A stretch of 64,000 nucleotides of DNA from Bacteroidota bacterium. Lineage in GTDB: Bacteria; Bacteroidota; Bacteroidia; Chitinophagales; Chitinophagaceae. The position numbers and the translations under genes are program-made. The notes beneath the pieces were generated by a model that had not been told where the DNA came from, searched no databases, and was given only the letters and a program-made list of their open reading frames with translations. The DNA is taken from the NCBI GenBank assembly GCA_016712665.1, contig JADJQP010000003.1, forward strand, positions 62,001-126,000, read 5' to 3'. Below are positions 39,284 to 49,457 of the stretch, piece by piece. Each line of letters opens with the position of its first letter. Positions within the stretch are counted from its first letter, which is position 1.

Positions 39284-40441
39284 ATGAATAAAATCATCAC
39301 TATTTTTTTTGTATTTTTTTGCTGTTGTAAACTTTCAGAAGTTTATGGCAAAGGCAAAGATTCAGTAGTTGTAATTACCATTACGGATACCAATAGAATT
39401 CGGAAAATGAAAGAGCAACGCGGGGAAGTGTATGTGAACCCTGCTAGCAAGGTTAGCAAAGAGGATAGTAGCCGATTTGTGAAACGCAAACAAAAAGGTA
39501 CCGAAGCTACTGCAAGTAAATCTATCTATAAAGTTAGCGCTGCATTATTTGGCCCCTTTGCCGATTTCATCTCTGATTATATTAAAAATTATCACCAAAA
39601 TCACGGCGATCGTATTGCCAGAATTTCGTCAAGAAGTAAAGGTCAGTTTAAATTGATTGAAAACGTGATGAAACGGTACAACCTACCTCGCGAAATGAAA
39701 TCGTTGGCAATTATTGAATCTGCACTGAATTGCAATGCCGTCTCGCCAGTTGGTGCCGTAGGCCCTTGGCAGTTTATGTCGGGAACTGCCAAAATGCTTG
39801 GCTTGCGTGTGGACGCCGGCGTAGACGAACGCTTAGATTTTTATAAAAGCACACAGGCTGCCGCTAAATACCTGAAACAATTATATGGTATGTTTAACGA
39901 CTATCTATTGGTGATTGCTTCGTACAACTGTGGCCCCGCACCGGTTATCAGAGCCATCAACAGCGGTATGGGCCGTAGCTTCTGGGACATTAAAGCAAAA
40001 CTTCCCCGCGAAACGCAAAACCATGTAATGGCCTTTATCGCCACATCTATTTTTCTTGACAGATACAGCAATGTGCTAAACCTTGGAAATATTCCTAAGG
40101 GAATTAAACCACCTAAAGCCGATTTTTCAAAATTGAACAATGCCTTTGCCAGTAATGAAAGTGGTGTAGAAGAAAATGAGGATGTTCAGAAACCAAAATT
40201 CACACAGGCAGAATTGGATAATATGGCGGTTTTGAAGGTAAAAGGCCAATATAGTATTCGTGCTATTTCCAACATATTAGATGAAGATATTGTACGTCTT
40301 AAAAGATGGAACCCTGATTTTGATAATATTATTGCCAATGCAAAAGCACCTGTTCATTTGAGAATTCCAATTGATAAACTGGAAAAATTCATTATTTCAA
40401 AAGACGAAATAATTGCAGCCTCCATCAAATTGCGTTCCTAA
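39284..40441 (+). CDS. MltD-like lytic transglycosylase with LysM-type tail
   Basis: A 385-aa exported murein lytic transglycosylase (signal peptide residues 1-22). The SLT domain spans about residues 110-260, with the catalytic Glu in LAIIESALN, the SPVGAVGPWQFMSGTAKMLGL segment and VIASYNCGPAPV. A LysM-like segment (YSIRAISNILDEDIVRLKRWNPDF) closes the protein. It cleaves glycan strands in the periplasm. The start is preceded by an unusually G-rich ACGGGGGGAA. Confidence 0.92.
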   Translation: MNKIITIFFVFFCCCKLSEVYGKGKDSVVVITITDTNRIRKMKEQRGEVYVNPASKVSKEDSSRFVKRKQKGTEATASKSIYKVSAALFGPFADFISDYIKNYHQNHGDRIARISSRSKGQFKLIENVMKRYNLPREMKSLAIIESALNCNAVSPVGAVGPWQFMSGTAKMLGLRVDAGVDERLDFYKSTQAAAKYLKQLYGMFNDYLLVIASYNCGPAPVIRAINSGMGRSFWDIKAKLPRETQNHVMAFIATSIFLDRYSNVLNLGNIPKGIKPPKADFSKLNNAFASNESGVEENEDVQKPKFTQAELDNMAVLKVKGQYSIRAISNILDEDIVRLKRWNPDFDNIIANAKAPVHLRIPIDKLEKFIISKDEIIAASIKLRS

Positions 40442-40446
40442 TACGC

Positions 40447-40454
40447 TATCTTTG
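40447..40454 (+). promoter_or_regulatory. -7 promoter element TATCTTTG of truA
   Basis: A TAnnTTTG match 14 nt before the truA ATG, only 5 nt after the stop of the transglycosylase gene. Confidence 0.6.
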
Positions 40455-40468
40455 TGGTCTTTTGAAAC

Positions 40469-41233
40469 ATGCCTCGATATTTTATAGAAACTGCATATAA
40501 AGGTACTCACTTTAAAGGGTTTCAAGCGCAACTGAATGCCATCAGTATTCAAGGCGAAATCAATAAGGCCCTCCAAACCATTCTGAAAGACGAAATACAA
40601 ACTACCACCTCCAGCAGAACCGATGCCGGGGTGCATGCCTTACAAAATTTTCTTCATTTCGATACCGAACAACCCCTTCCATCCTCAATCGTATATAATT
40701 TAAATTCCATTTTGCATGAAGATGTCCTAATCAATAGACTCATGCAGGTGAAGGACACAGCTCATGCGCGATTTGATGCCATTGCACGCGATTATACCTA
40801 TCACATTGTTAGTCGCAAACAGCCATTTTTAAGAGAAACCGCCTATTTTGTACCCTTCCCATTAGATATGGGGGCTATGAATGAAGCTGCTGCGATACTG
40901 CCTACTCACAAGCATTTCGAATCATTTTGTAAAAGAAATACAGATGTCAAAACGTTCGAATGTCGTATTTCCAGTTCCTTTCTTGAGAAAAAAGGCGAAG
41001 AAATCATTTATCATGTACGTTCCAATCGTTTTTTAAGAGGCATGGTACGAGCCATTATCGGCACCTTGATATTGGTGGGAAGAAAAAAAATTTCGTGCAA
41101 CCAATTTGAAGAAATCATTGGGAGCAATGATTGCAGCCGGGCCGATTTTAGCGCACCGGCTCATGGTTTGTTTTTAGAAAGGGTGCACTACCCCGACTTA
41201 TTTTTTGAAGATACTCAAAAAGAAAAAATATAG
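40469..41233 (+). CDS. truA: tRNA pseudouridine(38-40) synthase TruA
   Basis: A 254-aa enzyme that modifies the anticodon arm of tRNAs. It shows the catalytic Asp52 in SSRTDAGVHALQN, NSILHEDVLI, and the C-terminal FLRGMVRAIIGTLILVG. The mutS2 gene follows 6 nt downstream, so the two are probably one transcript. Confidence 0.95.
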   Translation: MPRYFIETAYKGTHFKGFQAQLNAISIQGEINKALQTILKDEIQTTTSSRTDAGVHALQNFLHFDTEQPLPSSIVYNLNSILHEDVLINRLMQVKDTAHARFDAIARDYTYHIVSRKQPFLRETAYFVPFPLDMGAMNEAAAILPTHKHFESFCKRNTDVKTFECRISSSFLEKKGEEIIYHVRSNRFLRGMVRAIIGTLILVGRKKISCNQFEEIIGSNDCSRADFSAPAHGLFLERVHYPDLFFEDTQKEKI

Positions 41234-41239
41234 TCTGCC

Positions 41240-43322
41240 ATGAATATCTTTCCATCTGAGCTCCCATCCCTACTTGGTTTTGATGCTATCATTGCCCGAT
41301 TGGCTACTTTTTGCGTAGGTAAAAACGCTAAGGAGGCCGCTCAACAATTGTTGCCTTCTTCGAACTATGAAAAAGTGGCCACGCAACTGCAGGAAATTGT
41401 TGAATATATGAATGCCAGTGCTGGAAGCAGTATTATTTCACAATCGCATTATCCCGAAATTGAAAAGGAACTCAATGTACTTCGTATGCAAGATGCGGTG
41501 CTGACTGCCATACAATGCAAACAACTGCGTAAACTCATTTCATTAAGTAATGAACTCATTCATTTTTTTGCAGATAAAATGGATCTATTTCCCACCTTAT
41601 CCCAAAAAATAGCCCCCAACGAAGAAGACAAAACCGTGTTGGGCTATATTGACGAGGTACTGGATAAAGATGGCATCGTAAAAGATGATGCCAGCGAAAG
41701 CCTTAAAACAAATCAGACTCGAACTTATTGAAAACCGAAAAGTAAGTGATCGCCTCTACCGGGCGCATATTCAACGCCTTCGCAAGGCCGGGCAATTGGC
41801 AGAAATTGAGGAATATTTTGTAAATGGCCGTAGGGTGTTGGGCATACTGGCTGAGTACAAACGTACGGTGAAGGGTTTAATCTTAGGTCAGTCTGCTAGT
41901 GGTAAAATCACTTATATAGAGCCGCAAAATATGATTGAGCTCAATAATGACCGCCTGCAATTGGAAGATGATGAGCAAAAAGAAATTTACAAAATACTCA
42001 AGCTTACCACAGATTGTATTCGGCCTTATCGTAAAATGATTCAGGCTTTTTACGAACTGCTGGTGGCTTTTGATTTATTAAATGCCAAGGTTTTATTGGC
42101 CAAATTACTACAGGCCAACTGCCCTACCTTGGTGCAAACCGAACAAAAAATACATTTAGTGAATGCCTACCACCCGGTTTTGTTTCTCACAAATAAGCAG
42201 CAAGGACAAAAAACCATTCCATTCCAATGCCATTTTGATGCAAGCAATAGAATCATGGTCATTAGCGGGCCCAATGCAGGTGGAAAAAGTATTACGCTCA
42301 AAACCATTGGCTTGTTGCAAATTATGCTACAATGCGGACTCTTTGTAACGGCGCACCCAAAAAGTGAGATGTGCATTATTCAACATATTGTTGGCGATAT
42401 TGGCGATAATCAAAGTATCGAAGACGGTCTCAGTACCTATAGTTCGCGCTTGCTAAAAATGAAATACTTTTTGCAACATGCCGATAGTAGCACCTTGTTT
42501 CTCATCGACGAGTTTGGAACCGGTAGTGATCCTGATATGGGTGGAGCTTTGGCAGAAGTCATCTTAAATAAATTAAACGAAAAACAAAGCATTGGCGTAG
42601 TAACAACCCACTTTACCAATTTAAAACTGCTGGCAAACCATCAAGAAGGTATTTTTAATGCCTGTATGCTCTTTAATAGCAAATCGCTGAAACCACTTTA
42701 TCTATTGCAATTGGGTGAACCCGGTAGTTCGTTTACGTTTGAGGTGGCTAATAAAACCGGTTTAGACAAAGAATTAATTGAGGCGGCAAAAGGAAAACTC
42801 AGCAAAGAAAAAGTAAAAATGGATAAATTGCTGAATCAGTTGCAAGTCGAAAAAAATAATCTGGAAAAACTGAAACGTGATATTCAAAAGCAAATGAGCA
42901 AAACGACTGCTGCCAAGCGCGAGTATACCGAACTGAACGAACAGTTGGAAAGCAGTATCCAAAAACATCAGGAGCATAAGCAAGAAAAACAAAAACTGAT
43001 GGAATATGGCAAAAAGCTCCATCAACTCACTCAGGAATGGATCAGCAACAAAAATAAAAAAGAGGTCATTGCCAAGTTTGTCAAATTAGCGGGTTATGAA
43101 CAAGTAAAGAAAAAAGAACAAGATGAATTTGAAAAATCAGCGCTGTATAAAGAACGTGTATTACAAAATGTAAAATCAAAAATTGCAATTGGCGCAAAAG
43201 TTAAATTGCTCAAGAGTAAGGAGATTGGAATGGTCAAGTCTATTAAAGAGAATCGTGCCATCATTCTTTTTGGAAAGGTGGAGATGAATGTGGGTCTAGA
43301 AAAATTAGAAGTGGTGAGATAA
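41240..43322 (+). CDS. mutS2: Endonuclease MutS2-like ATPase, frameshifted, no Smr domain seen
   Basis: A MutS2 of about 693 aa. The N-terminal helical domain is followed by the MutS ATPase core: Walker A GPNAGGKSITLKTIGLLQ, the DNQSIEDGLSTYSS segment, Walker B FLIDEFGTGSDPDMGGALAE and VVTTHFTNLK. A long coiled coil (about residues 520-620) and a KOW-like end follow. The Smr nuclease domain of longer MutS2 proteins is not present. The frame breaks at about 41697-41699; removing one A from GCGAAAGCC gives DASEALKQIRLELIENRK. MutS2 acts on recombination intermediates or stalled ribosomes. Confidence 0.93.
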
Positions 43323-43416
43323 AGGGGAACACCAAATAGAATAGTAAATAGAACAGCAAATAGAACAGTAAATAGAACACGGATTGAATAGATGAAAAGA
43401 TTTGCACAGATGCATC

Positions 43417-43740
43417 ACATCTCTGCGAAGGCTGCGCCTTCGCATTTCCTATGTTCTTTATAGCCTTTGACTATTATTCCAAGACACAAGCAATCCCTAA
43501 TTGCCTCGTATGCTTGCTCCCAGCTTGACATCTCTGCGAAGGCTGTGCCTTCGCAGTTCCTATATTCTTTATTGCCTTTGGCTATTATTCCAAGCCGCAA
43601 GCAATCCCTAATTGTCTCGTATAAACCACATCTCTGCGAAGGCTGCGCCTTCGCATTTCCGATGTTCTTTATAGCCTTTGGCTATTATTCCAAGCCACGA
43701 GCAATCCCTAATTGCCTCGTATGCTTGCTCCCAGCTTGTC
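43417..43740. repeat. Three tandem copies of a 100-111 bp repeat overlapping the pheT 3' end
   Basis: Units start at 43417, 43528 and 43628. Each begins ACATCTCTGCGAAGGCTG and holds the perfect hairpin TGCGAAGGC-tgc-GCCTTCGCA (one base differs in unit 2), then TTCTTTAT, GCCTTTGGC (GACTATT in unit 1), and AGCAATCCCTAATTG. Units 1 and 3 continue into TCGTATGCTTGCTCCCAGCT, which in unit 3 is the last codons of pheT. The array therefore looks copied from the pheT end. The start of this gap (43323-43416) holds short AATAGAACAG repeats. Confidence 0.9.
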
Positions 43741-46102
43741 TTCTAAGCTTTTGATGATTTTACTCATTTCTGTTTCGACCTCAACATCTGTAAGGGTTTT
43801 TTCCGCATCCGAAAAAGAGAGATTGATGGCGTATGATTTTTTGCCCTTTCCTAATTTATCACTTTCAAACACATCAAAAATATTGATATTTTGCAATAAT
43901 TTGCTTTGGAGTTGCTTAATAGTCTTTTGAACATCCTGATATCGAATGCTTTGATCGATTACCATTGCCAAATCGCGTTCTACTGCAGGAAATTTCGGTA
44001 CTTCTATATAGCGAATCTTTTGGGTCTCGGTAAACTTCTTACATTCAGCCCAGTTGAGTTCAGCATAATAAACCTCTTGCTTGATTCCAAATTGTTTCAT
44101 CTTTTCGGCACTCACTTTGCAAATCATTCCAATGGATTTCTTCTGAAATTGAATCTGAATTTGTTGCTCCGTCACCACAAATTGCAATTTCATACCGCTA
44201 AACATTTCGTCGACAATCCCTTTAAGATAATACATATCCAGGGGCTTTTGTTTTGATTCCAATAGACCCCATCATAGTGACCGCTTACATAAAGCGCCAG
44301 CATCTCGGTTTCAACAAATTTTTCGTTGAATCGACTGTATACCTTGCCAAACTCAAAAAAATGAATCTCTGTATTCTTTCTATTAAAATTATAGGCGATG
44401 GGCTCAAGTCCGGTTTCCAGCATAGACGGCCGCATGGTGTCTAAATTGGCAGAAAGGCTATTCATCATTTTCACCAGATGCTCTTGCTCGGTATAATAGG
44501 TCGAATTGGTAATAGAATTTGTAAAAATTTCACTGAAGCCCTTTCCTACCAATTGATTTGCAATCTTCTTTTTAGGATCTTCATGGAAAGGTTTTTCCTG
44601 AGGGGGTATGCTAAAACTGATTTTACCGGTAAATGGAATATTGTCTAATCCGTCAATACGCATGATTTCTTCCACCACATCCGCCTGCATGCTGATGTAA
44701 TTTTTTGCAAATGGAACGGCCACTGTTATTCCCGCTTCCTCTTCAGAAATGATTTTGAAACATAAACTGTTTAAAATACTCTTAACTTGTTTTGTATCAT
44801 ACTCCTTACCCGCCAGCGAATTGATTTTTGCATAATTCAAGTCGATGATCGTAGGCTCAAAGGGTTTCGGATAGATATCTATAAATTCAGAAGAAATCGT
44901 GCCTCCTGCCAGTTCTACAATCAATGCGGCTGCTCGTTGCAAGGCAAACATCACATTGCTGATATCCACACTTTTTCAAATCGAATGGCTGCATCGGTAC
45001 GCAGACCAAGACGCATAGACGTTTTACGAATATGGGATGGGGTAAACCAAGCACTCTCTAAAAACAAGGAAGTGGTTTGCTCGCTTACTCCAGAATGAAG
45101 TCCACCAAATACACCTGCTATACACATATTATCGCTCTCATTAGCAATCATGATATCGTTCTCATTCAATGCGCGTTCCTTTTCATCGAGACAAAGAAAT
45201 TTTCCGCCGGCAAGGGCATGCTTGACAACTATTGTATCCCCTTTGATTTTGATTCTGTCAAAAGCATGTAGGGGCTGACCAATTTCATGTAACACAAAAT
45301 TGGTTATATCTACCACATTATTAATCGGTCGGAGCCCAATCGATTTCAAGCGATTTTGCAACCATTCCGGGGAATCGCCTACCTTGATATGGTCAATACA
45401 AACACCGGCATAGCGAGCACATAATTTTTCATCGGCAATTTCAATACAAATAATATCGGTGGGGGTACTTACCGGTAATTGGATGTTGGGCATCTTCGAC
45501 AAAACCATTTTACCATTTTCATTGGAAAGAAAGGCGCAAACATCCTTAGCTACCCCAATATGACTCATGCTATCCATACGGTTGGGGGTCAAACCAATTT
45601 CATAAATATAGTCGGGCTCCCCCAATTGATAATAAATACTAGCCGGAGTGCCGGGCTTCACCTCATCATCAATTACAATACTACCGCTATGACTGATACC
45701 CAAACCAATTTCATCTTCAGCGCAAATCATCCCTTCGCTTTCCACACCTCTTATTTTGGCTTTGCGCATGGTAAGAGGGTCACCTTCGCATGGGTAAATG
45801 GTGGTACCAATGCTGGCGACTACCACCGTTTGTCCTTGGGCAACATTTGGGGCACCGCACACAATTTGCAGGAGATTTTCTGCGCCGATATCCACTTTGG
45901 TTAGGCGCAATTTATCGGCATCAGGGTGTGGGCCACATGCTACCACCTTGCCAATCAACAGCCCCTGCAAACCACCCTTTACGGTTTCCAATTTTTCCAT
46001 GGCCTCCACTTCCAAACCTACCGAAGTAAGAATTTCGGACATCCGTTGCGGGGTCACTTTTTGATCGATATATTCACTTAGCCAGTTGTAGGAAATAGTC
46101 AT
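43708..46102 (-). CDS. pheT: Phenylalanine-tRNA ligase beta subunit, frameshifted twice
   Basis: PheT of about 798 aa, the usual length. It shows the N-terminal tRNA-binding domain (about residues 40-150, VVACGPHPDADKLRLTKVDIG), the B3/B4 part (EIGLTPNRMDSMSHIGVAKD), the B5 segment, and the C-terminal anticodon-binding fold (FPAVERDLAMVID). Two single-base losses split it. Near 44975 a missing G turns RFEKGVDISN into RFEKVW. Near 44243 a missing A turns YWNQKQKPLDMYY into YWNQNKSP. An essential gene broken twice is strong evidence for sequence error. Its last codons are shared with the tandem repeat. Confidence 0.96.
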
Positions 46103-46135
46103 TCTAATAAAATTTTGGGCGCTTCAATAAGGCTG

Positions 46136-46143
46136 CAAATATA
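46136..46143 (-). promoter_or_regulatory. -7 promoter element TATATTTG of pheT (minus strand)
   Basis: The minus strand reads TATATTTG 33 nt upstream of the pheT ATG. Confidence 0.55.
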
Positions 46144-46694
46144 GGAGAAAAATCGGGGCTTGTTTTTGAAAAAGCGAATAATTAGCTGAGCCGGTTCATA
46201 TGGTTTTGTGGGTGTGAAGGTCAATACCTCTTCAGAAATGTCACTCCCGGCAAATTAAAAATAAACTTGTGCTAGAAACAATTGAGACCAAATAAATGAT
46301 TATTTCTTCCATTATGCGATACTTATTCACATAATTACAATTTACTTATTTTACTCATTATCAGTATATTATAGATTTTATATAAAGTATAACTTATAAT
46401 ACTTATCGCTATTTTACACCAATGCATTTCTGAATTGCCAAACCTATCTGCGTCAGAAATTATTCAGGAAGCCGAGGATAAAATAAAATAATTCCTCTGG
46501 TTTGTAACCTTTCCTTTTACACAACGCTCTAAATTAGAAAACAAATCTATATGCAATCTTCCCTTCCTATTTCTTCTGACGATGTATTATATTACATCCT
46601 GTTATTTCTTCCATTTTTGATTCCAATTCTAGTAAAAACTATTTTGTAACCTTTTTCATCTTCTTTCACTCTAAACATAAAACAACTAAATACC
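46144..46694. other. AT-rich gap without a recognisable gene
   Basis: About 550 nt between the divergent pheT and DUF6249 genes. It is very AT-rich in 46310-46410 and has no ORF with coding character, no clear hairpin-plus-T-run and no RNA gene I recognise. Confidence 0.6.
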
Positions 46695-47099
46695 ATGCAA
46701 TTATTATCCTTTAATCCAACAGAAGATTTACTTCCATTCTTCGCCATCTTTTTCACCTTTATGGTGCCCATTGTTACGATCTATTTTTATTATAAACATA
46801 AAAGTAAGGTTATGGACGAACGGCGTCTGATGATCGAAAAAGGGCTTACCCCTCCTCCTATCAAAGAAAGTTTTGAGGTCGACCGGTCAAAAACTCCTTT
46901 GGCCAAAGGTCTCAATATGATCGCGATTGCCTTGGGCCTCCTTATTGGCTACTTCGTAGCAAGGCATTACGATATTAAGGCACCCTTTGCCATTGCGGGA
47001 GGCATCCTTTTCTTTTTAGGAATGGCAAATATTATTATTGCCATGACCGGCGATTCCCACCAAAATTCTTCACCTTCAAATATCGAGAATGAGAAATAA
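46695..47099 (+). CDS. Small membrane protein, DUF6249-like
   Basis: A 134-aa inner-membrane protein with three membrane segments (about residues 13-33, 75-92 and 97-115). A cytosolic loop after the first segment carries the conserved VMDERRLMIEKGLTPP, typical of the DUF6249 family. The C-terminal tail is polar. The stop overlaps the start of the GIN-domain gene by 11 nt. This arrangement with a sigma factor downstream suggests a small envelope-linked regulatory group. Confidence 0.72.
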   Translation: MQLLSFNPTEDLLPFFAIFFTFMVPIVTIYFYYKHKSKVMDERRLMIEKGLTPPPIKESFEVDRSKTPLAKGLNMIAIALGLLIGYFVARHYDIKAPFAIAGGILFFLGMANIIIAMTGDSHQNSSPSNIENEK

Positions 47100-47847
47100 T
47101 AAATTAATCTATGGAATTGGCCTCCTTTTGTTGGCTGTAGTTGTGCTGTATATCGGCTCAGATATCTCTTCAGGCTCCTTCTTTAGTAAACGAAGGGATG
47201 GCCAATCTCAAAACGCGCAAGACTCCATGCTCATTCCCAATGTAAATGCCATTGTTTCGGAATGTGATTGTGATATTGAAATCATCCCTTCAACCGAGGA
47301 GAGAGTGGTGATGTTTTACGATAAAAAAGACCACCGCAATAATAGCGACTATACAAACAACACCTTACATCTCGACTTTAGTTCAGCAGGGTCCGGCTTT
47401 CATTTTTTTGAACATTCTTCTAATGTCAAGGTAAAAGTATACTGTAAATCACTGAGCAATATTACCCAAAGTGGCGTGGGCGATGTAAAAACCAGAAATA
47501 CACTCACCGCCGAAAATCTAAACATTACCAATGAAGGTGTGGGTGATATGAACCTTGAAATTGATTCCAAAACGCTCACTGTAAAAAATACAGGTGTGGG
47601 GGATGTCAAATTGAAAGGAAATACCATAAGCAGTGTCATCAATAATGAAGGGACCGGCGATGTAGAAGCCAAAAATTTAAACAATAAGGTGGCATCTGTT
47701 GTAAACTCAGGCGTTGGCGATGTGGATGTATTTGCTACAGACAGCTTAGACCTCAACAATTCCGGCGTTGGCGATATCAACTATAAAGGCGCCGCCCACG
47801 TATCCTCCATTATTTCGGAAGGAGTTGGAAAGGTGGAAAAAAAATAA
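47089..47847 (+). CDS. GIN-domain (DUF2807) putative adhesin
   Basis: A 252-aa protein with one N-terminal membrane anchor (residues 6-25) and an extracytoplasmic GIN (DUF2807) domain. The solenoid is marked by seven recurring GVGDV-type turns (SGVGDVKT, EGVGDMNL, TGVGDVKL, EGTGDVEA, SGVGDVDV, SGVGDINY, EGVGKVEK), about 20-24 residues apart. Such proteins are proposed to be head domains of surface adhesins. It overlaps the DUF6249 gene and precedes the ECF sigma gene by 9 nt. Confidence 0.82.
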   Translation: MRNNKLIYGIGLLLLAVVVLYIGSDISSGSFFSKRRDGQSQNAQDSMLIPNVNAIVSECDCDIEIIPSTEERVVMFYDKKDHRNNSDYTNNTLHLDFSSAGSGFHFFEHSSNVKVKVYCKSLSNITQSGVGDVKTRNTLTAENLNITNEGVGDMNLEIDSKTLTVKNTGVGDVKLKGNTISSVINNEGTGDVEAKNLNNKVASVVNSGVGDVDVFATDSLDLNNSGVGDINYKGAAHVSSIISEGVGKVEKK

Positions 47848-47856
47848 ATTAATTTT

Positions 47857-48393
47857 TTGGACGAATCACATCTCATTACACGAATTCAACAAGGCGATAC
47901 AGAATCCTTTCGATATCTGTATCGTCTTCATTCGTTGTCGGCATGGCAACTAGCCATTTCTATATGCAAGCACAAGACCAATGCAGAGGAGGCTGTGCAA
48001 AATAGCTTCATCAATGCCTTTCAGTATATTACCCATTTCAGAAGGGAAAGTTCCTTTAAAACCTGGTTATTGCGCATTGTCTTTAACGAGTCTATTCGAA
48101 TCCAAAAGGCTGAAAAAAAATTTCAATGGCAGGAAATACCCGACTCGGAAGAAGAGCATGAACCCATACAAATATCGGGTAGCAATCCCCTGCAGCAAAA
48201 AGAAACCAAGGAACAAGTAAGCCGGGTGATTTCGAAATTGAGTGAACGAGAAGCCGTTGTCCTCAATTTGTTTTATCTGGAAGAACTCAGCATCAAGGAA
48301 TCAGCGGCCATTCTCGGATATACCGAAGGAAATGTGAAGGTACTTTTGCATAGAGCTCGAAAAAATTTCAAATATGAATACGAAAAATTGTAA
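47857..48393 (+). CDS. ECF-type RNA polymerase sigma factor
   Basis: A 178-aa sigma-70 family ECF factor. Region 2 is visible in RIQQGDTESFRYLYRLHS and FKTWLLRIVFNESI. Region 4 (ISKLSEREAVVLNLFYLEEL, then AAILGYTEGNVKVLLHRARK) carries the -35-binding helix-turn-helix. The only start is a TTG (TTGGACGAA). It is translationally close to both neighbours (9 and 6 nt), and the downstream membrane protein is a likely anti-sigma partner. Confidence 0.9.
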   Translation: MDESHLITRIQQGDTESFRYLYRLHSLSAWQLAISICKHKTNAEEAVQNSFINAFQYITHFRRESSFKTWLLRIVFNESIRIQKAEKKFQWQEIPDSEEEHEPIQISGSNPLQQKETKEQVSRVISKLSEREAVVLNLFYLEELSIKESAAILGYTEGNVKVLLHRARKNFKYEYEKL

Positions 48394-48399
48394 CTTAGC

Positions 48400-48753
48400 A
48401 TGGTGAATCAAGATGTAAAACCACAAGACGGATTTTATGAATTGCTACAAACGCAAATTCCTACAGATATCCCCTCGCACTTAGAAATGAGGATTATGCG
48501 GGAAGTTCAGAAAGCGTCGGTAGCAACTGTAAGTTCCATTAATATCCGAGCCATTTTCATTTTTGGAATCTTATCTTTTGTGTACGTGATGTTGGCTGTA
48601 ATCTCCTCCTATTATTTTCCGAATATGAAAGAGCTGAAGGATTTACAAATACTGCTTGGTCTGGGTATTCTCATCCACTTGCTGTATGAAGCGAATGAGG
48701 CTTTGCCAAATATCCTCCAACAATGGATGAGCAAAAAAATACTAAAGGGATAA
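48400..48753 (+). CDS. Small membrane protein, candidate anti-sigma factor
   Basis: A 117-aa protein with a cytosolic N-terminal half (residues 1-45, including IPSHLEMRIMREVQKA) and two membrane segments (about 49-70 and 80-97). I do not recognise a family. Its position 6 nt after an ECF sigma gene, and a layout of soluble N terminus plus membrane anchor, fit a membrane-bound anti-sigma factor. That role is inferred from context only. Confidence 0.6.
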   Translation: MVNQDVKPQDGFYELLQTQIPTDIPSHLEMRIMREVQKASVATVSSINIRAIFIFGILSFVYVMLAVISSYYFPNMKELKDLQILLGLGILIHLLYEANEALPNILQQWMSKKILKG

Positions 48754-48873
48754 TTTGCTCGCAAGCATGATTTAAAACGCAATCCCTTGTTTCGTTCCTA
48801 CTGCCCCCGCTTGGTACATTTTATTTAGTGCTTTCTGCTACAATGAATTTCACTAATTCCAATGCAAATTAAA

Positions 48874-48903
48874 TTGGCAATGTGGCTGATTTAGGTATCT
48901 TTG
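48874..48903 (+). promoter_or_regulatory. Promoter TTG-N19-TATCTTTG
   Basis: A TTG at 48874-48876 and TATCTTTG at 48896-48903 with exactly 19 nt between them, followed by a leader of about 85 nt before the SRPBCC gene. Confidence 0.75.
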
Positions 48904-48995
48904 AACGGTAAAATGGAAAAGATTCTGATCTGCATTTAAGGCAAATACTATAAACCTCATCCAAGGTACCAAAAATTAAAATTAACCAAAAGAAG

Positions 48996-49445
48996 ATGGA
49001 AAAGAACACTGTAAAGCTGCATCGAATTTTTGCAGCACCGACAGAAAAAGTATTTAAGGCGTTTACGGACGCTGATGCAATGGCCTCTTGGCTACCTCCA
49101 TATGGATTTATCTGCAAGGTGCATACTATGGACGTTACGGTAGGTGGTAAATATAAGATGTCGTTTACCAATTTTGGCACAGGAAGCAGCCATTCATTTG
49201 GTGGCGAATACCTTGAAATCATCCCCAATGAATTTCTAAAATATACCGATCAATTTGACGATCCATATGTACCCGGTCAAATGTTTACCTCCATCCAACT
49301 AAAACCGGTACTATGTGGCACTGAATTGATTGCCACGCAGGAGGGCATACCCGAAATCATTCCAATTGAAATGTGTTATTTGGGTTGGCAGGAATCCTTA
49401 GATAAGTTGAAACGTCTGGTAGAACCCAATATTCCGGATGCATAA
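48996..49445 (+). CDS. SRPBCC/AHSA1-family protein
   Basis: A 149-aa START-like (SRPBCC, AHSA1) protein. It shows LHRIFAAPTEKVFKAFTDADAMASWL, VGGKYKMSF, LEIIPNEFLKYTDQF and the C-terminal helix YLGWQESLDKLKRLV. It forms a helix-grip hydrophobic pocket; the ligand is unknown. It has its own promoter, and the DUF1398 gene follows 12 nt later. Confidence 0.88.
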   Translation: MEKNTVKLHRIFAAPTEKVFKAFTDADAMASWLPPYGFICKVHTMDVTVGGKYKMSFTNFGTGSSHSFGGEYLEIIPNEFLKYTDQFDDPYVPGQMFTSIQLKPVLCGTELIATQEGIPEIIPIEMCYLGWQESLDKLKRLVEPNIPDA

Positions 49446-49457
49446 ACAAGCTACGAA

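Noticed and set aside
43415..43600. Open frames inside the pheT-linked repeats
   Set aside because: They translate hairpin repeats and copied pheT codons; no independent start or family.
43415..43754. Tandem repeats at pheT considered as a CRISPR array
   Set aside because: Units are 100-111 nt and repeat throughout; there are no unique spacers of even length and no cas genes.
46144..46694. Search for tRNA, tmRNA, SRP RNA or RNase P RNA in the long gap
   Set aside because: No cloverleaf or conserved core of these RNAs could be recognised.
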